Shown here piece after piece: positions 8,794-15,575 of a stretch of DNA of 22,147 nucleotides; position 1 is the first letter of the stretch, and the number at the start of each line of letters is the position of its first letter. The position numbers were made by a program, and so were the translations under genes. The stretch lies in NCBI GenBank assembly GCA_003427395.1, contig BFEA01000049.1:1368379-1390525 (forward strand). Reading direction: 5' to 3'. The notes beneath the pieces were generated by a model. The model searched no databases. It saw only the letters and a program-made list of their open reading frames with translations, and was not told where the DNA came from. Origin of the DNA: Chara braunii. Taxonomy: Eukaryota; Streptophyta; Charophyceae; Charales; Characeae.

Positions 8794-8965
8794 AGTACCG
8801 TTAAGTGTTGAGAAGTAGATCTAAGCGGTGAGGAGGCGAGTCAACTTACCTGTGCTGACCCTCATCATGGATGACTACCCGATGTTTGGCTTCTTGGTCT
8901 TGTCCGCTATATGGGGTTCCCTCCTCCGTTTCCTCTTTCCACTGGGGTTCGCCCGAACCTTTGGC

Positions 8966-9953
8966 ATGCATGTGGTGAGTCGGTCCGGAGCATCCACACA
9001 ACCATACTCCGCTGAACAGCAGGCCGAGATTGATAGAAGGCTGGTGGAGAAGAAGGAGGAGGAGAAAAAGGAGGAGAAGAGGAAGAAGAAAGAGAGAGAA
9101 AAAGAGAGATTTGAAAAGGAGCGAAGGGAGTTGGAGGAGAAGCTAAAAACGTTAGAGAAACAAAAACCGTGGGCCGAAGTGGTAGAAGAAGAAAAAGAAG
9201 AAGAAGAAGAAGACAAAGGAGAGGAGGTGAGGCTGAACGACCCCAGACATAGGGTTCAAGGAGGTATACGAACCGAAAGGGGAGAGTCAAGTCAACTACA
9301 TTTCTACCCAGTTGACACCCAGACGTGGATGGAGAAGTTTGGGTTCAGGAAGGATGAGTGGGCAAAAGAGTCGGAGGCCGGGAGGGCTGAACTCGTAGCA
9401 AAGTTGGAGGCGGCAGAGGACGACGCTGAGAGAGAACTGATGATGCAGGAAATAGAACATGAATTGCAGTAGCGGCTCTTGATAAAGAAAAGGGCGGAGC
9501 TGGATGAGAAGAGGAGGTTGAAAGATGAGGGGAAAGCGACAACTGAAGAAACAAAAAGGTCGTGAGGGAGAGTGGAAGGACAACCATACCCTCATGAATA
9601 ATGCCATGCTGCACACTAACCAGGAACTCGCAGCCATAAACAAGTCTGTCGCCCGACTCAAACAGCACAATCATGGGTTCAAAGGCACTTGGAACAACTA
9701 CCTAAGTGCCGCTGGCCACCGAATAGATGAGCGTGTTTGGGGTTATGCACCGCAATTGGAAGGCATCTTCACCTCGAAATTAGTACATACCGTTACCACG
9801 ATAAAGGTAGCAAGTGGGAGTGGAGGTGGAGATGATGGTGGTGATGATGGGAAGAGAGGCAAAGGCCCCAAAAAGGAAGGAGATCCAAAGGTGGAAACAA
9901 GACCATCCAAAGGGGGAGAGAGGAGAGAAAATATGAAGGTAAAGATCCCCTAG
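8966..9953 (+). pseudogene. gag: Element A gag, N-terminal coiled-coil part (broken)
   Basis: The ATG at 8966 aligns with the Gag start of element B: both continue into a short S/T-rich stretch and then SAEQQAEID or SEAEQARIA. About 60 residues of K/E/R-rich coiled coil follow (9045-9230), then FYPVDTQTWMEKFGF and an acidic helix-rich part. The first frame ends in a TAG at 9470; the same frame is protein-like to about 9550, where it shifts to a frame carrying WKDNHTLMNNAMLHTNQELA and ending at 9953. Long lysine/glutamate-rich leading regions are unusual for textbook Gypsy Gag. Structural polyprotein; no longer functional in this copy. Confidence 0.75.
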
Positions 9954-10749
9954 ACCTATTACGAAAAAAGGGAAGAAAAATTATATTAGTGGGAGGCGCA
10001 CATGGGCACCTACCTGTACAGACAGTTGATACCATACTAGGACCGTGCCTTGATGGCAAGTCCGTGCCTCGGGGGAGACGCTGCGAATTTTGCTCCCCCT
10101 ACTGAAAAAGGCAGGGTGCACGTCGATGGTGAATACTCCCAACAGACCCGCATTGAAGATTATTCCTGGCCTCAAAGAATCGATTTGAGGACAAAACTAT
10201 GGACGAACTCTTGCAGTACCCCAAGCATGGTCTCACTCCAGCACAGATCATGAACAACTTTGCACGGGCACTTCCCGAACCCCATCAATCCCAATTGTAT
10301 GCCCAAACCAAGGAAGAGGGCATGACATACAAAAAAATTAGTACGATGGTCGTAGACCACACTGGCTTCCTCCAAGAGGTAAACTATTGCCATTACTGGA
10401 AGGACTTACAGAAAGGAGGTCGCTGGAAGAACAAGACGATGTCTGGAAGCTTCTCGTCACATTCGAGCGTGGTGGAGTCGAGGAACTTCCCTTTGAAAAC
10501 ATAGATTACGGACTGGAAGAGCTTAACAGTAACCAAGTAGCCCAGGGAGGGGACTATTCGGCTGCTGCAGCCTGCGGGGGAGGGCGACAAGGACGAAGAG
10601 GAGGTCGAGGAAGAGGTGGAGGAAGAGGACGTGGCACCCAGGGGAGTAGTAGCGAAGGTAGCTATTATGAGGGAGGTAGGAGTTATGGTTATCCGCAAGG
10701 TGGCCGCGGTTCCTCCACAGGTGGAAAAGGTAGAGGGTGCAGACTATGA
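9954..10749 (+). pseudogene. gag: Element A gag, capsid-like region and RGG box (broken)
   Basis: Frame 3 continues past TAG stops near 9951, 9993 and 10035 with WEAHMGTYLYRQLIPY and DRALMASPCLGGDAANFA. It then shifts near 10190 to a frame with LTPAQIMNNFARALPEPHQS and MTYKKISTMVVDHTG, which aligns with the Gag of element B (VSETKLVQLFYRAIREPLRG, MTYDVLSREVVLYEA). Another shift near 10440 leads to FERGGVEELPF and an Arg/Gly-rich segment (10570-10640) like an RNA-binding RGG box. At least three stops and two frameshifts make it non-functional. Confidence 0.7.
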
Positions 10750-10868
10750 CCAGAACATCCAAGAATTGCAGACGGAGAGTCATGGAAAGAGATGGGCAAC
10801 GAGAAATCGTTGTGGGAGAAAAGGCTTAAACCACCAGTTCATCCAGACATGTTTTGACTATCCAAAAA

Positions 10869-11062
10869 ATGCATTTTGCTGAGCCTGAAAGTGAGCAGAT
10901 ACTGGCCTCTTTGTGCTGGACCTTCTGCAAGCTGATGGAACGAAAAGCAGACCGTGAGTAGTTTTTTTCTTTCAATTTTGTATCTCGTTTTTTAATTTAT
11001 ATTTACTCTGTTTTCACTAACGTGCCACGCCAGTCAGGCTGAAGGAAAAGGCAAAAAGATGA
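10869..11062 (+). CDS. Possible captured two-exon gene fragment inside element A gag
   Basis: Exon 1 (10869-10953) starts at an ATG and reads MHFAEPESEQILASLCWTFC then KLMERKAD. A donor gtgagtag opens an 80-nt T-rich intron (10954-11033) with a branch-like cactaac and acceptor cacgccag. Exon 2 (11034-11062) joins in frame as LRLKEKAKR and stops at TGA. Donor, branch, acceptor and frame agree, which is unusual for random DNA. The branch site is only about 13 nt from the acceptor. The stretch has no counterpart in element B, so it may be host sequence picked up by, or inserted in, the retroelement. Protein family not recognised; the fragment may be incomplete at its 5' end. Confidence 0.3.
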
Positions 11063-11835
11063 ATGGCATGGGCAAAGATTTGAATAGATCCAAGGCTGAA
11101 AAAAAAAAAAAAAAAAAAAAAAAGCGTCGTACCTCAGGGCTCAATTGCAGTCAAATGCATTCTGGAAAGTGCCAGTGCGAGTACGCCTTGAGCACGGTCA
11201 AGGTTCAATTGCAGTCAGATGCATTCTGAAAAGTGTCAGTGTGAGTATGCCCTAAGTACTGTCAGTTCCACGATGACGACCTTGTCCTCCTTTGCCATAG
11301 TGTACTTTTATGAAGTTTGTGGCCAGATTCAAAGGCTCCTTGTATCTAAAAGACAAACCAAAAAAAGGGGGAAAAAAAACTAACGATTTCTTGTCCTTTC
11401 CTCTCGCCTATTACGGCAGGAGGGCGCTTGACATCACTGAAGGGACAATTTGACACCCTAAGTGGCGGGCTTAGGGCACGGCCCACACCAGTAACTTCCT
11501 TTTCTATCAGCACATACAGATGAATGTGACCGCAATCACATCCAGAGCGTCATGGTAGAATTGTCAGTGCAAGTATTCCTGTGGTCTTTTTTTTTTCCCC
11601 TTAGTATTCTCATTGTCTTTTACTTTCCTTCGACACACTTCTCTCCCACCCGCCAAGTGGTTGTGGCTGGCCTCGCTCCTTTTTTTTAGATTTTTTTTTT
11701 GTTGTCTTTTTTTTTTTTTTTTTGCAAGCCCGTATTTGGTGTTTTCACATCTGGCCACTGCCCATCCATTGCGCCTTGCGGGCTGGTGACTCTAATTTCT
11801 GAGGCCCACCAGTCCTTTGCCCCAAAGCTCTACCT
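10870..11835. other. Foreign stretch interrupting element A gag
   Basis: In element B the RGG-rich region and the CCHC knuckle are about 280 nt apart; in A they are about 1.2 kb apart. The extra DNA contains the intron-like unit at 10954-11033, a 25-nt A-run (11099-11123), two 60-bp tandem copies (11141-11264) and T-runs (11587-11596, about 11680-11722). Exact ends and any target duplication are not identifiable. It could be an SINE/retrocopy-type insertion ending in poly(A), a nonautonomous element, or a composite. Confidence 0.55.
11141..11264. repeat. Two 60-bp tandem copies
   Basis: tcaattgcagtcaaatgcat and tcaattgcagtcagatgcat start copies at 11141 and 11205, each running 60 bp to agcacggtca or agtactgtca. 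A third diverged relative (ttgtcagtgcaagtattcct) lies at 11561, and its core cagtgcgagtattcc also occurs at 805. Confidence 0.85.
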
Positions 11836-12003
11836 GCCCTCTGTCGAACGCCCCAGGCCCGTTGGCAGTTTACTACAATCGATGAACAGTGCACGACAGT
11901 GAACTGGTGGTTTAGGACCAACCAATGCCTAAAATGTGGTGCTCCCAACCACATTGTCTGCTTTTGCCCTGACTACCGCTACGCAACAGGGAGCAGCCAG
12001 TAG
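11836..12003 (+). pseudogene. gag: Element A gag C-terminus with CCHC zinc knuckle
   Basis: The frame with codons starting at 11926 reads TVNWWFRTNQ, then CLKCGAPNHIVCFC. This is an exact C-x2-C-x4-H-x4-C retroviral zinc knuckle (11926-11967). It ends at TAG 12001-12003. The protease frame begins in the -1 phase and overlaps, being open from 11973. The knuckle binds RNA during packaging in related elements. Element B has the equivalent knuckle CIYCGDPAHTIKYC. Confidence 0.85.
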
Positions 12004-12922
12004 GAGTCGCAGTCGCTCATGCTGGGCCTTCAGACACAGACAGACAGACAGAAGCGCGCGCTGAGCAGACACCCTCCTATCTGACGGCCCCTATGGCAAA
12101 GACTGACGTAGGCCCCCACCCAGCCAGCTGTCCAGAGACCGCTTGTGCTAGGGTCTCCATAGGTGGTTCCCTCGCGGTCATCGGTGATGAGCTGATCACT
12201 CATCGCCAAGCTTGGGTCGAAATGAAGAAGAAGGTCAAGGGCAACTAATTTTAGCAGATGTAGAAATTAGTAGAGAGCGAGTAGGTGTGTTAGTTGATAG
12301 TGGATCCACGCATAGCTACATTAGCCGAAGGGGATTGCAGAAGATGCACCTCGGCATGAAGGTTATGAAATTGGACAAGCCGGTCGTGAGCAGGTTGGCA
12401 AACAATCATGAAATGAGAGTCGAAGAGTACGTCAAAGGGGTAAAGGCATACTTCCACTTGGACCGGGGGAACAAGGTAGAGAAAGTTTTGCACTCCCTCA
12501 CTCTCTTAGTGGAGGACAGCCTACCTTTCGACTTGATCCTAGGGACAAATTGGGGAGATGCCGCAAGGGCTAACGTGAAGATGGGCGACCATGAATGCTG
12601 GCTGCCCAGCCGTCAAGGAGGCAAAAAGAAAATGCGGTTGTTTCATGAGTCCGAAGTAAAGTCCATTATGTCCCTTTGCTGTATGAGTGCCCTTGCGTTC
12701 GCCAGACACGTGATCAAGGCCGACTTGGTTTACCAAGTCTTCGTAGCATACGTTAGACCGGTTAGTGCAGGCAAGAAGGAGGAGCCAACACCACCTGCAG
12801 TTGAAAAACTGCTGAAAGAGTTCGCCAATGTGGGAGAGACCCCGACAGGAGTAGTGGAAAGGGAAATCAAGCACCGGATAGAAATAGAGCCCGGTAACAA
12901 AACTAAGAGCTTGATGAACTGA
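11973..12922 (+). pseudogene. pol: Element A pol, aspartic protease and linker (frameshifted)
   Basis: The frame open from 11973 carries QPVGVAVAHAG and SCPETACARVS, matching QPPVGVATAP and SCPETACVSVS of element B. Near 12235 it shifts to the frame 12212-12922, which holds GQLILADVEISRERVG and the protease active site VDSGSTHSYIS (DSG at about 12296). Later, LPFDLILGTNWGDAARANV and VFVAYVRPV align with B. The Trp in NWGD is a stop in B. The 3' end KTKS then loses about 20 codons present in B before the RT fingers begin. It would have cleaved the polyprotein; not functional. Confidence 0.85.
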
Positions 12923-13202
12923 TAGAAAAGGGGTGGATTAAGCCCAATTCATCGTTTTATGGCACATCGGTCCTATTTGTGCCTGAGAAGGAGGGCGAAC
13001 TACGAATGAGCATTGACTATAGGGGTTTAAACGCCATTACAGTGAAGAACGCACAACCATTACCTCAGAGAGATGATCAACTGGATAGGGTGAAGGGATG
13101 CACGTATTTTTCCAAGATTGCCTTGAAATCCGGCTACCATCTGATCGAGGTACAGCCCGAAGATCAACACTAAACGTTTTTTAGGACTCGCTACGGCCAC
13201 TA
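12910..13202 (+). pseudogene. pol: Element A reverse transcriptase, N-terminal part (broken)
   Basis: This frame starts LDELIEKGWIKP and continues EGELRMSIDYRGLNAITVKN and CTYFSKIALKSGYHLIEV, the fingers/palm of Gypsy RT. The first catalytic Asp (KIDLKSGYH in B) is Ala here (KIALKSGYH). A TAA lies at 13171. The homology FRTRYGHY continues after it and shifts frame near 13200 into FVAMSFGLTNAPATFQ. Confidence 0.88.
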
Positions 13203-13690
13203 CGTTTGTGGCCATGTCGTTTGGTTTGACGAATGCCCCTGCTACCTTCCAAATATGCATGAACGATCCCTTTCGGGAATGGCGAGATAAGCCAGTAGTC
13301 CAGCAGAACAAGGGAGAGGGGTATCAGCCCGTCGAGTTCATGTCTTGTAGGTTGCCCAGTGAGAAGGTCGTTGCGTCAACGTATGATCGCGAGCTATTCG
13401 CCTCGAGGGAGGCAATGAACCACTGGCGACACTATCTCCTAGGAAGGTACTTTAAAGTCTATTCTGACCACGAGACCCTACGCTGGTTGAAAAGCCAAGC
13501 CCGGATGACCCCTAAGTTGAATACATGGGCTGGCGAGATAGATCAGTTTGACTTTGAGTTGAAACCAGTCAAGAGTAAATACAACGTTGTCGCAAACGCG
13601 TTGACTAGACGAGGAGACTTCTTCTGTGCCATCATCACTTACCTAGATGCAGGCCGAGCTACAGTGGCAGATCAAGGCTGCATACACTGA
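13203..13690 (+). pseudogene. pol: Element A RT/RNase H with internal in-frame deletion
   Basis: After SFGLTNAPATFQICMND and WRDKPVV the frame jumps directly to QQNKGEGYQPVEFM, which belongs to RNase H. Compared with B, about 160 residues are missing at about 13300, including the YLDD box, the rest of RT and the start of RNase H, yet the frame is kept. RNase H then continues STYDRELFASREAMNHW and YSDHETLRWLKSQAR. The final motif is VANALTRR, with Asn in place of the usual catalytic Asp (VADALSRR in B). Homology shifts frame near 13655. Confidence 0.88.
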
Positions 13691-14377
13691 CGATCCCATT
13701 TACAACGAGTGAATCAAAAGGGTGCAGACGCCACCACACGAAGTTCCGGACTACAGCGTAACCAACGGACTACTGTTCGAAAAAACAGACAGGTTCAACA
13801 GACTTTGCATCCCAAACAACGAAACAGACAAAAGTCTGATCCTGGGAGAGTGCCACGACACGGAGGGTCATTTCGGTTGGAGGAAAACTTGTTAATCTCC
13901 TTTGTCCTACACCTGGCTCGGCATGAAGCACAACTGCATTGCCTATATCCAAAGTTGTCGAGCGTGTCAACAGAACAAAAGTTCCACGCAGTCCCCACTT
14001 GGCCTGTTGAGGGCACTACCCGTCCCGTCCGCTCCTGGTGAATCCGTGTCAATTGACTTCATGAACACAAAAGTCAAAAGCAAAAACGGGAAGAGTCAAG
14101 TGATGGTAGTTGTACATAGATTTAGTAAATTTGCTGTTTTTATTCCGTTGCCCGCCGAGGCAAGGACAAATTTAGAGAATTCTTCAATCATTGGGTTTAT
14201 TGACACCCACTGACGATTATTAGTGATAAGGATAGCAGATTCACGGGCGAGCACTGGCAACAGTTAACGAAAGTATATGGGTCAAAGCTGACCATGTCTT
14301 CCGATAGACACCCGGAGACCAATGGCCAGACAGAGAAGATGAACAAACTGCTCCAGCAAGTGCTACGCATATACATT
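13655..14377 (+). pseudogene. pol: Element A integrase, truncated
   Basis: The frame from 13655 carries LLFEKTDRFNRLCIPN, then an HHCC zinc finger: SLILGECHDTEGHFGWRKT ... SCRACQQNK. Stops lie at a TGA near 13709 and a TAA at 13893. The core starts SVSIDFMNTKVKSKNGKSQV (first Asp). Near 14210 the frame shifts; TIISDKDSRFTG and HPETNGQTEKMNK then give the second Asp and the Glu with 35 residues between. Homology to B ends at LLQQVLRIYI at 14377, and the next bases are the TG start of element B's LTR. The C-terminal GPY/F and chromodomain parts are absent from the window. Confidence 0.85.
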
Positions 14378-14569
14378 TGCAATCAAACTCGCTTTCCTTC
14401 ACACTTTACATGCATGCAAACAGTAGCGCAGCAAACTGGCGACATGCGCCCACTTAAAACTCAGAGATATGGCGAGTTCACTTTCAATGGCTATGGCGAC
14501 ACAGCGCCCAAACAACTCCCTGTTCGCATACACTGGATCACCCTGGATATCCCACACGCGGTTCTCTGA

Positions 14570-14595
14570 ACACACACACACACACACACACACAC
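14570..14595. repeat. (AC)n microsatellite in the element B LTR
   Basis: About 13 uninterrupted AC dinucleotides between the hairpin word and the LTR end. Confidence 0.95.
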
Positions 14596-14615
14596 TGAAC
14601 TCCAACTACAGCTGT

Positions 14616-14732
14616 GGCGGCTATGGCCGCCTCTACCCTATCGCTATGGCTAAGCTTCGTCTCTGTGCCCACTTCGTCTTCGGGCTCACTACAGACCTCC
14701 TTGCACAAGTCACTGTGGCAGCGCTTCCGCAT
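14616..14732 (-). promoter_or_regulatory. Conserved LTR block downstream of TATA in element B
   Basis: On the minus strand atgcggaagcgctgc (14732-14718) and cttgtgc are followed, 88 bp on, by GGCGGC-CATA-GCCGCC (14631-14616), a perfect 6-bp stem with a CATA loop. Element A has the same words with nearly the same spacing (6938-7050). Confidence 0.6.
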
Positions 14733-14772
14733 GGCTCACGCATGAATGAAAATGGCTGGGCGCTGCCTCTTG

Positions 14773-14780
14773 ATTTATAC
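14773..14780 (-). promoter_or_regulatory. TATA box of the element B LTR
   Basis: The minus strand reads gtataaatc. Its distance to atgcggaagcgctg (~47 bp) matches element A (~49 bp). It would drive transcription out of the LTR toward lower coordinates, that is into element A antisense. Confidence 0.6.
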
Positions 14781-14981
14781 TTTTGCAGCTCGTTGGTCTG
14801 GCCCTTTCCCATGCCCGAAGTGCACACAGTCCCATGCGGTACTTGCTTGACTGGACCAGGACTGACTGGGGACCGGGACTGCTGACTCAGCACGGGTAGA
14901 CTCCACCACTTGACCACTTGCCTCGCCACTTGCCCACTTGCCTCAGTCTAAATGTGGGCAACTTCGAAAGGCCACTACTGG

Positions 14982-14997
14982 GACCTTCCGGAAGGTC
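14982..14997. promoter_or_regulatory. 16-bp perfect palindrome in element B U3
   Basis: GACCTTCCGGAAGGTC is its own reverse complement and contains TTCcgGAA, a heat-shock-element-like pair of half-sites. A third phased half-site is not clear, so a heat-shock role is only a possibility. Confidence 0.4.
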
Positions 14998-15009
14998 GTG
15001 GACTTGGCC

Positions 15010-15104
15010 TTTCGTGACTGCAACAGCTACGACTTTGACCCTTCTGGACTGTAGCGGCTACGACCTTGACCTTTCGGGAAAGCTACAGCTACGACTTCTA
15101 GACC
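15010..15104 (-). repeat. Three 31-33-bp tandem repeats in element B U3
   Basis: Units at 15010-15040, 15041-15071 and 15072-15104 share the core (g/c)agctacgactt or cggctacgacctt and end in TTGACC, TTGACC and TAGACC on the plus strand. Short tandem repeats upstream of TATA are typical enhancer modules of LTRs. Two of the three end in the same TTGACC word that makes up the array at 21593-21720. Confidence 0.7.
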
Positions 15105-15275
15105 TGACTAAGACTCCTACTCGACAGGTCTACAGATCGAACCCCTGCGACCTCAGGACCCAACGACAGTCTACCACTGTTACAAATACACAGGTCACGG
15201 GTTCAACTCTAAGGGTCGACACAGATACTGTACACAGGTGAGGTAGGAACAAGGGATCGAGCCCTGGGATCTGCA

Positions 15276-15575
15276 TCAGCTACTGCGAATTGGTGAATAC
15301 CGTTTCACTCCCGCCGGCCTAAATTCGAGGTCCTCCGAGAGTACTCTGTCTAAGGCAGGACCTTTTCCTTTCCTATCTCTCTCATAGGCTCTAACTATAT
15401 CGGGAGCTATCTCTAGAAGTTCTGTTCTTGTGAACCAGCGGTCGTCTTCCGGCTCCTCGTAAGCAAACCGGACTTTACACTGTTTCTGTGGATGACCTCT
15501 TCCTCCTGTTCTGAACACATCTTCACCTACAATGCCGTCAATGTCATATCTTTCGTCCATGTATGGAGGGATCAT
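15276..15575 (-). pseudogene. pol: Element B pol C-terminal chromodomain-like tail
   Basis: The minus-strand frame from 15575 reads MIPPYMDERYDIDGIVGEDV and QCKVRFAYEEPEDDRWFTR, then TELLEIAPDIVRAYERD, stopping at 15276. The pattern (start Y-D-I-D-G-I, central V-R-F-A, then D-x-W and a terminal helix) fits the chromodomain of chromoviral integrases, which targets integration to modified chromatin. It lacks the full aromatic cage of classic chromodomains as far as I can judge. The integrase frame ends in a TGA that overlaps this ATG (ATGA), so a 1-nt shift separates them; this is probably a mutation rather than a designed restart. Confidence 0.65.

Larger units (their letters stand above)
7051..8965 (+). 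other. Element A downstream LTR/leader, noncoding
   Basis: About 1.9 kb without a convincing gene. 7130-7400 is T-rich, with gaattttgcaccgaattgcac near 7088 echoed by gaaattcgcaccgcaattgc near 7402. A (GA)n run lies at 7477-7493, followed by agccatagccgct at 7506. 8100-8600 holds two copies of the word gaccggtactgac (about 8325 and 8476). Near the end are a hairpin (8635-8652) and a duplicated segment (8648-8793). No initiator-Met-tRNA primer-binding site was recognised. An upstream ATG at 8867 lies in frame with gag; the ATG at 8966 aligns better with the start of Gag in element B. Confidence 0.55.
6561..14377 (+). mobile_element. Element A: degenerate Ty3/Gypsy chromovirus-like retrotransposon, 3' truncated
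   Basis: On the plus strand the order is LTR-like promoter (about 6561-7050), leader, gag (8966-12003), protease (~12129), RT, RNase H and integrase to 14377. Protein alignment by eye with element B, in the opposite strand of the same window, supports every domain. The coding part is split over many frames with numerous stops, lacks about 160 codons of RT/RNase H near 13300, carries ~0.95 kb of unrelated DNA in gag, and breaks off in the integrase core. The left boundary is uncertain because no TG...CA pair or target duplication could be matched. The missing 3' part is expected beyond element B. Confidence 0.85.
14378..15275 (-). repeat. Element B 3' LTR (approximate)
   Basis: It lies between the pol end and the truncated element A. 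On the minus strand it contains a U3 with 31-bp repeats (15010-15104), a 16-bp palindrome (14982-14997), a TATA box (14773-14780), the block atgcggaagcgctg (14719-14732), the hairpin word (14616-14631) and a (CA)n tract (14570-14595), ending in ...TTGCA at 14378. The U3 start and a polypurine tract were not identified. Frames inside it (14469-14929) are incidental. Confidence 0.6.

Noticed and set aside
7051-8965. Primer-binding site complementary to initiator-Met tRNA in the element leaders
   Set aside because: No tggtatcagagc-like sequence was found in the expected places in A or B.
8875-9290. Serine-rich minus-strand frames opposite element A gag
   Set aside because: They are antisense shadows of the K/E-rich coiled coil (gaa/gag codons read as ttc/ctc).
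9296-10783. Minus-strand frames over the middle of element A gag
   Set aside because: Opposite-strand shadows; the plus strand aligns with the Gag of element B.
11973-12003. Canonical -1 slippery heptamer at the gag/pol overlap
   Set aside because: No X-XXY-YYZ heptamer in the Gag frame was found in either element, so programmed frameshifting is not shown.
14469-14929. Open frames of 98-138 codons on both strands in the element B LTR
   Set aside because: No homology signal; the region is explained by LTR promoter elements and an (AC)n tract.
14982-14997. True heat-shock element
   Set aside because: Only two half-sites (TTCcgGAA) are phased; a functional element normally needs three or more.
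15120-15275. tRNA or SINE B-box (gggttcgatctg, gggctcgatccc on the minus strand)
   Set aside because: Two B-box-like words occur but no A-box at the right distance and no cloverleaf can be drawn.
15572-15575. Designed ATGA stop-restart between integrase and chromodomain
   Set aside because: Integrase and chromodomain form one protein in chromoviruses; a 1-nt indel in a copy with many other lesions is the simpler explanation.
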